DNA of 64,000 bases from Microbacterium sp. SORGH_AS_1204. GTDB taxonomy: Bacteria; Actinomycetota; Actinomycetes; Actinomycetales; Microbacteriaceae. The stretch spans positions 1,612,001 to 1,676,000 of the forward strand of contig NZ_JAUTBD010000001.1 of NCBI RefSeq assembly GCF_030818935.1, in the 5' to 3' direction. Below are positions 42,311-51,863 of the stretch, piece after piece. Each line of letters starts with the position of its first letter. Position 1 is the stretch's first letter. A program made the translations under genes and the position numbers. Below the pieces are notes generated by a model. It was not told the origin of the DNA. It ran no database searches and saw only the letters and a program-made list of their open reading frames with translations.

Positions 42311-43073
42311 TCGTCTCCGAACGAACCCGTGTCTCCGACGAGGCGGGTGTTGTCGGCCGGGACCGGGTCGACGGCCGCCTGAGCGACCTCGGCCGCGAAT
42401 TCCGACACGTTGTAGAGCTTGCCGGCGTCTTCGCGGCGTGCCGAGATGGCGCCGGGGTTCGCCCGCTCGAGCAGGGTCGCCGTGATGGTGCCCCCTCGAT
42501 CATGTCGCCCGAGACGACGGTGAAGCCGATGCCGCGCTCCTCGAGGGCGGGGATCTTCTCGCGCAGCGCGTCTTCGCCGGCCCGCTTGGAGAGGGCGACG
42601 GGCTCGTACTCGGGCATGGTCGGGGTGGAGCGGATGAAGTGCGCCTGGTGGCTGGTGACGAAGACCACGCGGGCGTCGTCCTTCAGCAGGGGCAGAGCCG
42701 TCTCGAGCACGTTGACCTGCGCGTCGCGGTTGAGGAGCAGTGCATAGTCCTCGGCCATGCCCGACTCCATGCCGCCCGAGGCGTTCAGCACGAGGATGTC
42801 GAGGCCGCCGAACGTGCGCTGCACCTCGTCGAACATCGCGCGCACCGACTCGGGATCGGTCAGATCGGCGCCGACCACGAGGGCCTCGACACCCAGCTCG
42901 CGCAGCTGCGTCGCGAGCTTCTCGGCGCGCGGCGCCTTGTTGCGGAAGTTGATGACAACGTTCGCGCCGGCCTCGGCGAAGTAGCGCACGGTGTCGGCGC
43001 CGATGCCGCGCGACGAGCCGGTGACGAGGGCGGTCTTGCCGCTCAGGGATCCGGACGGAAGGGTCTGAGACAC
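42307..43073 (-). CDS. SDR family oxidoreductase, frameshifted in this sequence
   Basis: The first part (SGKTALVTGSSRGIGADTV, LDILVLNASGG) is a classical SDR and runs to SGDMIEG. The frame then breaks in the five Cs at 42491-42495 (+ strand). Adding one base, or removing two, resumes at TITATLLERANPGAI and ends FGDE. The Tyr-Lys pair usual in SDRs is not obvious, the corresponding place reading PVALSKRAGEDALR. The GTG at 43073 has AGGAG in front. The stop overlaps the S9 peptidase start. The break is probably a sequencing error. Confidence 0.8.
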
Positions 43074-43248
43074 GCGTTTCTCCTGACGATGAATCGGTTG
43101 TCGTCGGCCGACGCGGGCGCACACGACACCCGCCAGCCTATCGACCCGGCCGTCGCCGCCCGGCGATGCGTGCCGGCTGCGCGCACCGTGTCCAGGCCCG
43201 GAATGCCCCCCGCGCCGCGTGCTACGTTCGCGATCGGAGGCCCCGATC

Positions 43249-44061
43249 ATGAACGCATCCCCCGCCGAGCGGCATCCGTACCTCTCCCCCGACGCCCCGC
43301 GCGTGCTCGCCCACCGGGGTCTGGTGAGTCCGGATGCCGCCGCACACGGCGTCGCCGAGAACTCCTTCGCCGCGGTCGCGGAGGCGCACGCCGCGGGACT
43401 CGCCTACGTCGAGTCGGACTGCCACCTCACCGCCGACGGGCAGGTGGTGCTCTTCCACGACGACGACCTCCGGCGAGTCGCCGACGACCCGCGCCGGATC
43501 GCCGACGTACGCGTCCACGAGCTCGAAGAGATCATGTCCGATCGCGGCGGCCTGATCACGCTCGCCCAGGCCCTCGACGCGTTCCCCGAGGTGCGTTTCA
43601 ACCTCGACGTCAAAGCCGCGGCGGCGGCCGGGAGCGTCGGACGGCTCGTCGCCCCGCACGCCGAGCGAGTGCTCGTGACGAGCTTCTCCGATGCCCGCCG
43701 CCGGGAGGCGCTCGACGCCGCGCGGTCGGCCGGCGCTGTGCGACGACCCGCCACCTCGCCCGGTCTCGACACCGTGAGGCATCTCCTCGTCGCCCGGGCG
43801 CTGCGTCAGACGACCCGCGTGCGGGCCCTGCTGGCCGATGTGGACGCCCTGCAGCTCCCCGAGCGGCGTGGCCCGATCCGCGTCGTCACCCGCGGTCTCG
43901 TGCGCGACGCCCACGCCGCCGGCGTCGAGGTGCACGTGTGGACGGTCAATGCCGAAGACGACATGGAGCGGCTGCTCGATCTGGGCGTCGACGGACTCGT
44001 CACCGACCGCGCCGACGTCGCTTTCGCGGTGGTGAAGAGACGGGGAACGACAGCTGTCTGA
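43249..44061 (+). CDS. Glycerophosphodiester phosphodiesterase
   Basis: This 270-residue GDPD-type TIM barrel hydrolyses glycerophosphodiesters to glycerol-3-phosphate and an alcohol. The active-site His-Arg and Glu-Asp motifs are APRVLAHRGL and YVESDCHLTADGQVVLFHDD, and HVWTVNAEDDMERLLDLGVDGLVTDR is the typical C-terminal barrel end. No signal peptide is seen. CGGAGG at about 43235-43240 precedes the ATG. The final codons overlap an ECF-type promoter motif that may serve rbpA. Confidence 0.87.
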   Translation: MNASPAERHPYLSPDAPRVLAHRGLVSPDAAAHGVAENSFAAVAEAHAAGLAYVESDCHLTADGQVVLFHDDDLRRVADDPRRIADVRVHELEEIMSDRGGLITLAQALDAFPEVRFNLDVKAAAAAGSVGRLVAPHAERVLVTSFSDARRREALDAARSAGAVRRPATSPGLDTVRHLLVARALRQTTRVRALLADVDALQLPERRGPIRVVTRGLVRDAHAAGVEVHVWTVNAEDDMERLLDLGVDGLVTDRADVAFAVVKRRGTTAV

Positions 44062-44069
44062 GCATCGTC
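44044..44069 (+). promoter_or_regulatory. Possible ECF-sigma promoter of rbpA
   Basis: GGAAC (44044-44048), 17 bases and CGTC (44066-44069) match the general GGAAC-N17-CGTC pattern of ECF stress sigma factors. It overlaps the end of the phosphodiesterase gene and lies 85 bases before rbpA. A TATACA closer to rbpA (44124-44129) is an alternative housekeeping -10. Confidence 0.4.
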
Positions 44070-44154
44070 TGTGAAAGCCGCCGGGAGACGCGAGGTTCGA
44101 ATAAAGCGCACAGGTGCAGACGTTATACATGGTGACCGACGAGAGGACCACACA

Positions 44155-44526
44155 ATGGCAGACCGCAGTCTCCGCGGCATCCGACTCGGCGCCCAGAGCC
44201 TCCAAAGCGAAGATGGCGTCGTGTTCCACGACCGTGCACAGCACACCTACACCTGCAGCACGTGCGGACGTGACACCACCCTCACCTTCGCGGCCGACGC
44301 CGAGGTTCCCGAGGCGTGGGAGTGCCGCACGTGCGGCGCCGAGGCGCTGCTGCGCATCGGTGACGGCACCGCGACCGTCGACCACAGCGGCGACAAGGCC
44401 GCGCGCACGCACTGGGACATGCTCCTGGAGCGTCGCACCCTCCCCGAGCTGGAAGAGCTGCTCGAAGAGCGCCTCGCCTTCGTCCGCGCCCGCCGTGGCG
44501 CCGGCGGCGAGAAGCTCAGCGCCTGA
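44155..44526 (+). CDS. rbpA: RNA polymerase-binding protein RbpA
   Basis: RbpA binds group I/II sigma factors and RNA polymerase and stabilises the open complex; it is specific to actinobacteria. The 123-residue protein has the basic N-terminus MADRSLRGIRLGAQSL, a zinc-type core (CSTCGRD and CRTCGA) and the C-terminal sigma-interaction helices HWDMLLERRTLPELEELLEERL. The ATG at 44155 follows a GAGAGGA ribosome site. The target sigma, SigA, is encoded at 56.4-57.7 kb. Confidence 0.95.
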   Translation: MADRSLRGIRLGAQSLQSEDGVVFHDRAQHTYTCSTCGRDTTLTFAADAEVPEAWECRTCGAEALLRIGDGTATVDHSGDKAARTHWDMLLERRTLPELEELLEERLAFVRARRGAGGEKLSA

Positions 44527-44541
44527 CGCTGACAGACGAGT

Positions 44542-46155
44542 TCAGACGTCGGCCCCTTCGGGGGTCGGCGTCTTTCTCGTTCTGCGAGCGCGCACGCCGA
44601 CCGCGAGGCCGGCGTACAGCAGGGCGGCGAGACTCCCCCAGCCCAGCACGATCTTCACCGCGGGCCCGATGACGACGGCGGGGGTGAGACCGGTGCGCAG
44701 CGGAACGTCGGTGAGCATGTGGCCCGCCGTGTCGATGGGCAGCGCGTCGATGGTCGACCCGTTGGGCGCGATCACCTGACTGGTCCCGACGGTCGAGAGG
44801 TTCACGACCGAACGACCGGTTTCGATCGCGCGCATCTGCGCGAACGCGAGCTGCTGCAGGTTCTCGTCGGTGCCGCGGAAGTCGGCGTTGTTCGTCTGGA
44901 ACATGTATACCTCGGCGCCTTCGCTCGCGCCGTCCCAGACGACGTCGTCGTAGATGACGTCGAAGCAGATGGCCAGGCCCACGTCGACGCCGTTCACGTC
45001 GATGAGCGGCGGCGCGCTGCCGGGGGTGTACTCCCGGCCGATCAGTCCGATCAGGTCGGGGGCGAAGGGCTCCCAGAAGGCGCGGTCGGGCACGTACTCG
45101 CCGAACGGCACCGGGTGGCGCTTGTCGTAGGTGGCGCCCTGCTGCCCGTCGGCGGTCCACAGCAGCGAGGAGTTGAACAGCTGCGACCCCCGCTCCGTGA
45201 CCGCCGAGATGAGCAGCGGCGCGTCGACCCGTCGCGACAGCTCCCGCAGCACGCGCGACGTCGTCTCGTTCGCGGTGGGGTCGGAGTCCACCCCGCCCTC
45301 CGGCCACAGCAGCACGTCCATGTCCTGTCCGAGCAGCGGGGCGGATGCCGCGAGCTGCGCATCCAACACGGCGCCGCGGGCGCGCTGGTCGAAGTATCCC
45401 GCCGGGCCGTTGCCCTGCACCGCTCCCACGCGCATCGACCCGGCCTCGGTCGTGGGGAACTGCGGAACGGCCACGAGGGCGAGCGCGACGAGCGCCGGCG
45501 CCGCGGCGCCCAGGTGACGACCGCGATGCCGCCCTCGCGTCGGCCGAAGCCGAACGACCTCGACGGCCGCGGCGCACACGAGCACGACGAGGAAGGACAG
45601 CCCCGACATCCCCACCCACGAGGCGACCTCGGCGAACGGACCGTTCACCTGCGAGACACCGATGCGCCCCCACGGGAACCCGCCGTACGGCCACGAACCG
45701 ACCACCTGCTCGCGCAGCGTCCACAGCCCGGCGACGAGAGCGGGCAGCACGATGACCCGGCCCACGACTCCCGGGGCGACCCGCGGCATCCAGCGGTAGG
45801 CCAGGGCGATGGGCACGGCGAACACGGCGGTCAGCAGCGACTCGAGGAGCGACAGCGCCACCCACGGCACGGGACCGAGGTAGCGGGCGGTGAAGAGCAG
45901 ATTGACCGAGAAGAACGCCGCTCCGAAGAGGAAGCCGACGAGCACGGCCGACCAGAACCGTCGGTCGACGAGGGTGACGAGCGCGAGCGCGACCGCGGGC
46001 AGCGCCATGGGCCACCAAGCCAGCGCGGGGTAGGCGGTCACCAGCAGCAGACCGGCCACGACGGCGAGCGGAGCGGCGAATGCCAGACGTAGGAGCGGTT
46101 CGGGCGCCGCGGCCGGCGCAGCGGCGCGTCGGCCGCGGGAGGGTGCGGCGCTCAT
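44542..46155 (-). CDS. lnt: Apolipoprotein N-acyltransferase
   Basis: Lnt adds the third acyl chain to lipoproteins after Lgt and Lsp have acted. The 537-residue protein has about six N-terminal TM helices (to about residue 215), a nitrilase-like domain (about 240-490) and one C-terminal TM. Nitrilase elements are visible as LLWPEGGVDSDPT (catalytic Glu), DKRHPVPFGEYVP (catalytic Lys) and GLAICFDVIYDD (catalytic Cys). The ATG overlaps the upstream helicase stop by four bases. Together with lgt it shows that full lipoprotein acylation is likely in this organism. Confidence 0.92.
   Translation of the reverse strand: MSAAPSRGRRAAAPAAAPEPLLRLAFAAPLAVVAGLLLVTAYPALAWWPMALPAVALALVTLVDRRFWSAVLVGFLFGAAFFSVNLLFTARYLGPVPWVALSLLESLLTAVFAVPIALAYRWMPRVAPGVVGRVIVLPALVAGLWTLREQVVGSWPYGGFPWGRIGVSQVNGPFAEVASWVGMSGLSFLVVLVCAAAVEVVRLRPTRGRHRGRHLGAAAPALVALALVAVPQFPTTEAGSMRVGAVQGNGPAGYFDQRARGAVLDAQLAASAPLLGQDMDVLLWPEGGVDSDPTANETTSRVLRELSRRVDAPLLISAVTERGSQLFNSSLLWTADGQQGATYDKRHPVPFGEYVPDRAFWEPFAPDLIGLIGREYTPGSAPPLIDVNGVDVGLAICFDVIYDDVVWDGASEGAEVYMFQTNNADFRGTDENLQQLAFAQMRAIETGRSVVNLSTVGTSQVIAPNGSTIDALPIDTAGHMLTDVPLRTGLTPAVVIGPAVKIVLGWGSLAALLYAGLAVGVRARRTRKTPTPEGADV
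44544..44573. terminator. Bidirectional terminator between rbpA and lnt
   Basis: AGACGTCGGCCCC pairs with GGGGTCGGCGTCT around TTCG, followed by TTTCTCG. It overlaps the last codons of lnt, which converges on rbpA. Confidence 0.75.
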
Positions 46156-48636
46156 GCAGAGGTGTACGCCACGATGCCGCGGCGCACGGCATCCAGCGCC
46201 GTCCGCGCCGTCTTGGCGAGCTTGGGCTCGGCCACCAGCGAGATCTGATCGAGCAGGTCGATCGTCTGCTTCGCCCAGCGCACGAAGTCACCCGCCGCCA
46301 TGTCGGCGAGGGTCAGCACACTGTCGAGCGGCAGACCCTTCGCCCACGCGTGCATCGCCGGTGCGAGACCCGACGCCGGAGATTCGGAACCGGGCAGACG
46401 GTGGTCGCGCTCGAGATCGTCGAGCTGCTGCCACAGGGTCTGCGTGGCATCCAGGGCTCCGCGGAACGCGCCGCGCGGCAGGCCCCGCTCCCCCGGGCCC
46501 GCCTCGTCGCGGCGCGGTTCGTACACCAGGCAGCAGGCGAGGGCGGCGAGCGAGGGGGCGTCGAGGCCCTCCCACAGCCCCTGACGCAGCGACTCGGCGA
46601 CGAGCAGGTCGCGTTCGCCGTAGATGCGGCGCATGGTGCGGCCGGACGGGGTCAGTACGGTGCCGCCGTCTTCGTCGATGCCGACGTACTCGAGGGCCGC
46701 GAGCACCTCGACGACGCGGTCGAACACGCGCGCGACGGTACCCGTGCGCTGGTCGATCTGCTGCCGGGTCTTGTCGGTGGAGCGCTTGAGCTTCCAGTAC
46801 CGCTCCGCCCAGCGCGCGTGCGCCTCGCGGTCGGGGCACGAGTGACACGGATGCCGTTGCATGCGCTTGCGCAGGGATTGGATCTGATTCTGCCGCTCGT
46901 CGCGCAGGCGCCGGGGAGCCGTCGCGTCCCGACGGTTGATCTTCTCGAGATCGCTGAGCTCGCGACGGATGGTGGAGTACTCGCGGAAGTCGCCCCGGTC
47001 GCACGTCATCGCCTGCTCGTAGCCGGCGAGCGACTCCTCGGCATCCTTCACCTGACGCGCCAGGCCCACGACCGAGCGATCGGCCTGAAACTGCGCGAAC
47101 GACGACTCCAGGATCTCGCGCGCTCGGGCACGCCCGAACTGGTCGATGAGGTTCACGGCCATGTTGTACGTCGGCCGGAAGCTGGAGTTCAGCGGATACG
47201 TGCGGCGCGACGCGAGGGCGGCGACCGACTGCGGGTCGAGCCCCTCGGTGAACTGCACCACGGCGTGGCCCTCGACGTCGATACCGCGGCGGCCGGCGCG
47301 ACCGGTGAGCTGCGTGTACTCCCCCGAGGTGATGGCGACGCGCGCTTCGCCGTTGAACTTCTCGAGCTTCTCGAGCACGACGGTGCGCGCGGGCATGTTG
47401 ATGCCGAGGGCGAGGGTCTCGGTCGCGAAGACCACCTTGACGAGCTTGCGGCGGAAGAGCTCCTCGACGACCTCTTTGAACGCCGGGAGGAGTCCCGCGT
47501 GGTGGGCGGCCATGCCGCGCTCGAGGTTGTCGCGCCACTCCCAGAAGTGCAGCACGGCGAGGTCTTCGTCTTTGAGGGTGAAGGTCAGCTCGTCGACGAT
47601 CTGCCGGATCTCGGCCCGTTCCTCGGCCGAGGTGAGCCGCACGTTCGCCCGGCGCAGCTGCTGCACGGCGGCGTCGCACCCGGCGCGGCTGAAGATGAAG
47701 AAGATCGCCGGCAGCAGGTGGTTGCGCTGCAGCAGCTCGACGACCTCGGGCCGATCGATGCGCTCGATGCGGGGACCCTGCTGAGCACGCAGCGGCTTGT
47801 GTCCGCCGCGGCGCTGATGCGCGTGACGGGGACCCCCGGCGTGGCGTTGCGAGCGGTACTCCTGCGCGCGACGGTTGTTCTCGTACCCGCCGGCGTTGCC
47901 GCCGCGGATGCGCAGCAGCTCCTGGTTGACCTGCGCGGTGGCGACCCCCGCGCGGTCGTCGAAGAGCGGCAGCAGATCACCGCGCACGAGCACATGCTGC
48001 TCGAGCGGCACGGGACGCGTCTCGCTCACGATCACCTCGGTGTCGCCGCGCACCGTGTCGAGCCAGTCGCCGAACTCCTCGGCGTTCGACACCGTCGCCG
48101 ACAGCGACACCAGCTTCACCGACGGCGGGAGGTGGATGATCACTTCCTCCCACACCGCGCCGCGGAACCGGTCGGCGAGGTAATGCACCTCGTCCATCAC
48201 GACGAACCGCAAACCCCGCAGCGCCGGCGAGTCGGCGTACAGCATGTTGCGCAGCACCTCGGTGGTCATCACGACGATGCGCGCCGAGGCGTTGATGTTG
48301 GTGTCGCCGGTGAGCAGGCCGACCTCGTCGTCGCCGTAGACCTCTTGCAGTTCGTGGAACTTCTGGTTCGACAGCGCCTTGATGGGCGTGGTGTAGAACG
48401 CCTTGTCGCCGGGTTCGAGCATCGCGAGGTGGATCGCGAACTCACCGACGATGGTCTTGCCGGCGCCGGTGGGAGCGGCCACCAGCACGCTCCCGCCCGT
48501 CCTCGAGGGCGTGGCATCCGGCGAGCTGGAAGTCGTCGAGCTCGAAACGCTGCATCTCGGCGAAGTCCGCGGTGTGCGGGTGCGTCGAGCGGGCGCTGGC
48601 CCGAGCGAAACGCTCGGCCGGACTGGGGGAACTCAC
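46152..48636 (-). CDS. helY: Ski2/HelY-like DEAD/DEAH-box helicase, frameshifted in this sequence
   Basis: This is a large Ski2-like superfamily 2 helicase, like mycobacterial HelY, which follows tatC there too. The start (SSPSPAERFARASARSTHPH, then FELDDFQLAGCHALEDG) and the rest from VLVAAPTGAGKT are in different frames. One extra C within TCCCGCCC at 48492-48498 (+ strand) explains it, just before Walker A. Downstream are VVMDEVHYLADRFRG (motif II), SLSATVSN, TETLALGINMPARTV and QLTGRAGRRGID. Repaired length is about 828 residues. The GTG at 48636 overlaps tatC; the stop overlaps lnt. It is probably an RNA helicase. Confidence 0.87.
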
Positions 48637-49451
48637 GCGATGGGCCCCGATGCCATCTCCGCCGCGACACGACGCGCCTTGCGGCGGTCGAACAGCATCG
48701 AGAGCCCGGCCGCGGCGAAGAACAGCACGATCAGGATGCCGGCGAGCATGAGCATGCTGACCACGTCGGCCGCGGGCGTCGCGAGCGCCGAGAAGATCGT
48801 CGCGATGAGGATGGCCACGCGCCATCCCTTGAGGATCGCCTTGCCGCTCATGACGCCCGCCACGTTCAACGCCACGAGGAACACCGGCAGCACGAACGAG
48901 ACGCCCACCACGATCAGCAGTTTGAAGACGAAGTCGTAGTAATCGACGGCGTTGTAGAAGTTCACGCCGCCCTCGGGGGTGAAGCCCCACATGAGTTCGA
49001 TCACGTGCGGCACGATCAGAAGACCCACCCAGCAGCCCACGAAGAACAGCGGGACGGCGGATGCCACGAAGGCGACCGTGTAGCGGATCTCTTTCCGCGT
49101 GAGCCCGGGCATGATGAACGCCCAGATCTGCCACAGCCACACCGGTGCCGACAGGAAGATGCCGATCGAGAACGCGATGCGCATGCGCAGGTCGAACGCC
49201 GAGGTCACCGAGGTGAAGTTCAGCGCCGAGAAGTCGTCGCCGCGACGCTCCGCGATGACGCGGATCGGCTCGGTGATGAGGTGGATGATCGGGTCGGTGA
49301 TGATGAACGCGACCACCATGCCCACCACGAGCGCCGCAGCCGCCCACATGAGGCGCTTGCGGAGCTCGACCAGGTGCGCCCCGATCGACATGCGCTTGTC
49401 TCGCCGCGGCCCCTCGGGTACGTCGATGCGCGGCGGTCCGGCCGTGGCCAC
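48633..49451 (-). CDS. tatC: Sec-independent protein translocase TatC
   Basis: TatC is the twin-arginine signal receptor of the Tat exporter. The 272-residue protein has six TM helices and the conserved cytoplasmic start MSIGAHLVELRKRLMWAA, FIMPGLTRKEIR after TM2, and the periplasmic FNFTS-like region ALNFTSVTSAFDLRM. It starts with GTG at 49451, four bases after tatA stops, and ends overlapping the helicase gene. Conserved order pafB-pafC-tatA-tatC-helY is known from mycobacteria. Confidence 0.95.
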   Translation of the reverse strand: MATAGPPRIDVPEGPRRDKRMSIGAHLVELRKRLMWAAAALVVGMVVAFIITDPIIHLITEPIRVIAERRGDDFSALNFTSVTSAFDLRMRIAFSIGIFLSAPVWLWQIWAFIMPGLTRKEIRYTVAFVASAVPLFFVGCWVGLLIVPHVIELMWGFTPEGGVNFYNAVDYYDFVFKLLIVVGVSFVLPVFLVALNVAGVMSGKAILKGWRVAILIATIFSALATPAADVVSMLMLAGILIVLFFAAAGLSMLFDRRKARRVAAEMASGPIA

Positions 49452-49454
49452 CGG

Positions 49455-49709
49455 TTAGACGGTGGGGTCGTTCGACCTGCGCTGCTCCGGCGCCACGGTC
49501 GGAGACGTGCCGGCGTCGGTCGGACGCGGGGCCTCGGAGGACTGCGCGGCGATCTCGTCGTCGCGCTTCATCTCTTTCATCTCGCTCTTGAAGACGCGAG
49601 CGGACTGCCCCATGCTCTTCGCGAGGGCGGGAAGCTTCGCGGCGCCGAAGAGCAGCAGGATGACCGCGAGGACGACCAGCAGGTGCCATCCGGTGAGGTT
49701 GCCGAACAT
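49455..49709 (-). CDS. tatA: Sec-independent protein translocase TatA
   Basis: TatA forms the protein-conducting assembly of the Tat system. The 84-residue protein has one N-terminal TM (WHLLVVLAVILLLFGAAKLPALAKSMGQ), an amphipathic helix with the FGxxKLP-type hinge, and an acidic, unstructured tail. It lies between pafC and tatC on the same strand, with 94 bases separating it from pafC. Confidence 0.95.
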   Translation of the reverse strand: MFGNLTGWHLLVVLAVILLLFGAAKLPALAKSMGQSARVFKSEMKEMKRDDEIAAQSSEAPRPTDAGTSPTVAPEQRRSNDPTV

Positions 49710-49803
49710 GAGGACTCCTCGTCGTTGTCGGGCGTGGCTCTCAGTCTAACCCGGCGACCTCTTCACAGGCCGGGAAGCGAAGCCGGTCGGTGCACCGGGG
49801 CGT

Positions 49804-50781
49804 TCACGACGATGTCGGCGCGTACTGCGCGAGGCCCGCCGCCGCCCATTCGGCCGCGGCTCGACGCGCGCCGGCGGGCTCGAGCAGCTCGACGTCACCG
49901 CCGCGGCGCGCGGCGAGGCGCTTGAGACTCTGCTCGTCGGCGAGGCGCAGGGATGCCACCGAGGTGTCGTCGTCGATCGGCGTGATCTCGGCCCGTTCGA
50001 GGTAATCGGCCAGCAACGGAGCCACCGCCCGAGGGAAGCGCAGACGCGCCACCACCTCGTCCTCCGACGGTGCGAAGAGCTCGGGCACCTCATCGCCGCC
50101 GTGCGCCGCCGGGATGTCGGTGACGACGGCGTCGCTCACGCGGTCGAGGTGGAACGTGCGCACCGCCTGGCGCAGATGGTCCCAGCCCTGGAGGTACCAC
50201 TGGTCGTTGGCGATGTGCACTTTGATCGGATCGACCGTGCGGGTGGCCGGCTTCGCTCCGGGCGCGCGATAGGTGAAGGTCACGGCCACGCGCTCGCGTA
50301 GTGCGCGGTCGACGACGTCGCGCACCCCGTCCACGGGCCCGGGGGCGACGATGACGGCGGGTGGCGCGGCCGCCGCGCCCCGCGCGAGTTTGCCGAGGAG
50401 CCCCGTGACGAGCTCGCTGTCGCCGAACCCGGGCAGACTCCGCGCCAGCTGCAGGCCGGCCAGCAACGCCGCCGCCTCTCGGGCGGTGAGTCGCGGGGAG
50501 CGTTCGAGGCCCACCGTGTTGGTGATGGCGATGACATCGTCGCGGTCGAGCAGATCCCAGTCGATGTCGAAGAGGTCGTGCGGCAGCTGCCAGTATCCGC
50601 TCTCCCCGGGGAGGCCGATCACGGTCAGTCGCTCGACCATCGCGCGCATCTCCGCGGGCGCCACGTCGAAGTCGGCGGCCGCCTCGGCGACCGGTACCTC
50701 GCCCTTGCCCAGCAGATACGGCACGAGCTGCAGAAGAAGCGCCGCGCGATCCAGGGCCGCGACCGGACGCTCCGCGTTCAC
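49804..50781 (-). CDS. pafC: WYL-domain transcriptional regulator PafC
   Basis: PafC acts with PafB as an activator of the LexA-independent DNA damage response in mycobacteria. The 325-residue protein has an N-terminal helix-turn-helix region (about 10-60), a central linker, a WYL domain (about 130-215; AVTFTYRAPGAKPATRTVDP and NDQWYLQGWDHLRQAVRTFHLDR) and a C-terminal extension. WYL folds bind nucleic acid ligands. The GTG at 50781 overlaps pafB by four bases. Confidence 0.9.
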   Translation of the reverse strand: MNAERPVAALDRAALLLQLVPYLLGKGEVPVAEAAADFDVAPAEMRAMVERLTVIGLPGESGYWQLPHDLFDIDWDLLDRDDVIAITNTVGLERSPRLTAREAAALLAGLQLARSLPGFGDSELVTGLLGKLARGAAAAPPAVIVAPGPVDGVRDVVDRALRERVAVTFTYRAPGAKPATRTVDPIKVHIANDQWYLQGWDHLRQAVRTFHLDRVSDAVVTDIPAAHGGDEVPELFAPSEDEVVARLRFPRAVAPLLADYLERAEITPIDDDTSVASLRLADEQSLKRLAARRGGDVELLEPAGARRAAAEWAAAGLAQYAPTSS

Positions 50782-51770
50782 GCGGCGCCTCCGTGCAGTG
50801 CGACGGTCGCCTCGAGCCGACGCACGACCTCGGCGCGGAGGTCGGCGGGCTCCACCACACGCACCTCCGGGCCGTACGAGGCGAGCTCGTCGGCGAAGAC
50901 GTGCAGGTCGACGAACGGCACGATGATCCCCTGCGGGGCCTCCTCGGCCCGTCGGGCGAGCCGCAGCGCAGCCTCGGTGCCGGGATGCACCTCGAGCAAT
51001 GCCCGTTGACGGCCGGCGACGGCGTGCAGGCCCGCGAGCGCCCGCTCCCCCGCTCCCAGGCGCAGTTCCGCGGGGAAGGTGGCGCGCGTCACGGTGACAT
51101 CGCCGACGATGCGCGACAACAGGAACGTGCGGTCGGCATCCATGTTCAGATCGAACCCGAAGACGTGCCACCGTGCCTCGTACTCGAGCAGCGCCAGCGG
51201 GCGGATGCGTCGCTCCCGCGGGCGCGCCTCGCCGGGACGCAGGTAGGTGAAGGTCACGACGCGGCACTGCTCGATCGCACGCTGCAGCGCGGGGAACGAC
51301 GCGTCGCGCACGCGGATGCGGGGGGCGTAGCCGATGATCGGCTCGTCGACGGGGATGCCGAGGGCGCGGATCTTGCGCAGCCCGCTGCGCGCGTCGGCCG
51401 ACAGCGACTCGCTCCCCCAGACGCTGCCCGCGATGTTGAGCAGCGCGACCTCGGCCGGGCTGAACGAGATGTCCTCGGGCAGGGCGTACTCCGCGGTGGG
51501 GACCCGGTACCGCGCCTCGCGGAGATCGTCGGGATCGGTGCGGTTGCCGATCGTCTCGATCGGCACACCGAGGCCTCGCAGGTTCTCCTTGTCGCGCTCG
51601 AACATCTTCTCGAGTGCATCTTTCGAAGCGCCCGTCTCGAGCTGTTCCCGGTATCCGGCGACGGAGGCGAGGATCGTGTCCTTCGTCAGACCCTGTTCGG
51701 TCGCCATCAGGGCCACGACGAGGTTCACCAAGCGCTCCTCGGGAGCACTACGGAAAGAGGCGGCGGACAC
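50778..51770 (-). CDS. pafB: WYL-domain transcriptional regulator PafB
   Basis: The 330-residue partner of PafC has an N-terminal winged helix region (RLVNLVVALMATEQGLTKDTI), a WYL domain (about 150-215; VVTFTYLRPGEARPRERR, ALLEYEARWHVFGFDLNMD, TFLLSRI) and a C-terminal extension. The GTG at 51770 lies six bases after a TAGGAT box on the minus strand, so the pafBC-tatAC-helY-lnt run can start from a leaderless message. In M. tuberculosis pafA is immediately upstream; here an FKBP lipoprotein gene is. Confidence 0.92.
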   Translation of the reverse strand: MSAASFRSAPEERLVNLVVALMATEQGLTKDTILASVAGYREQLETGASKDALEKMFERDKENLRGLGVPIETIGNRTDPDDLREARYRVPTAEYALPEDISFSPAEVALLNIAGSVWGSESLSADARSGLRKIRALGIPVDEPIIGYAPRIRVRDASFPALQRAIEQCRVVTFTYLRPGEARPRERRIRPLALLEYEARWHVFGFDLNMDADRTFLLSRIVGDVTVTRATFPAELRLGAGERALAGLHAVAGRQRALLEVHPGTEAALRLARRAEEAPQGIIVPFVDLHVFADELASYGPEVRVVEPADLRAEVVRRLEATVALHGGAA

Positions 51771-51776
51771 CCGCCC

Positions 51777-51782
51777 ATCCTA
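51777..51782 (-). promoter_or_regulatory. -10-like box, leaderless pafB
   Basis: On the minus strand TAGGAT is followed by six bases and the GTG start at 51770. Confidence 0.5.
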
Positions 51783-51863
51783 GGCGTCGCGAGCGGAGAC
51801 ACCGCCGACGAACGTCGTCGGGTCGGCCCGTCGAACAGACCGACGGGTCTCACTCCCGCGGGA

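Noticed and set aside
46080..49925. 1281-codon open frame on the + strand opposite helY, tatC and tatA
   Set aside because: It is an antisense frame kept open by high GC codon use. The translation is rich in Arg, His, Gly and Glu with no domain, while the minus strand encodes three clear families.
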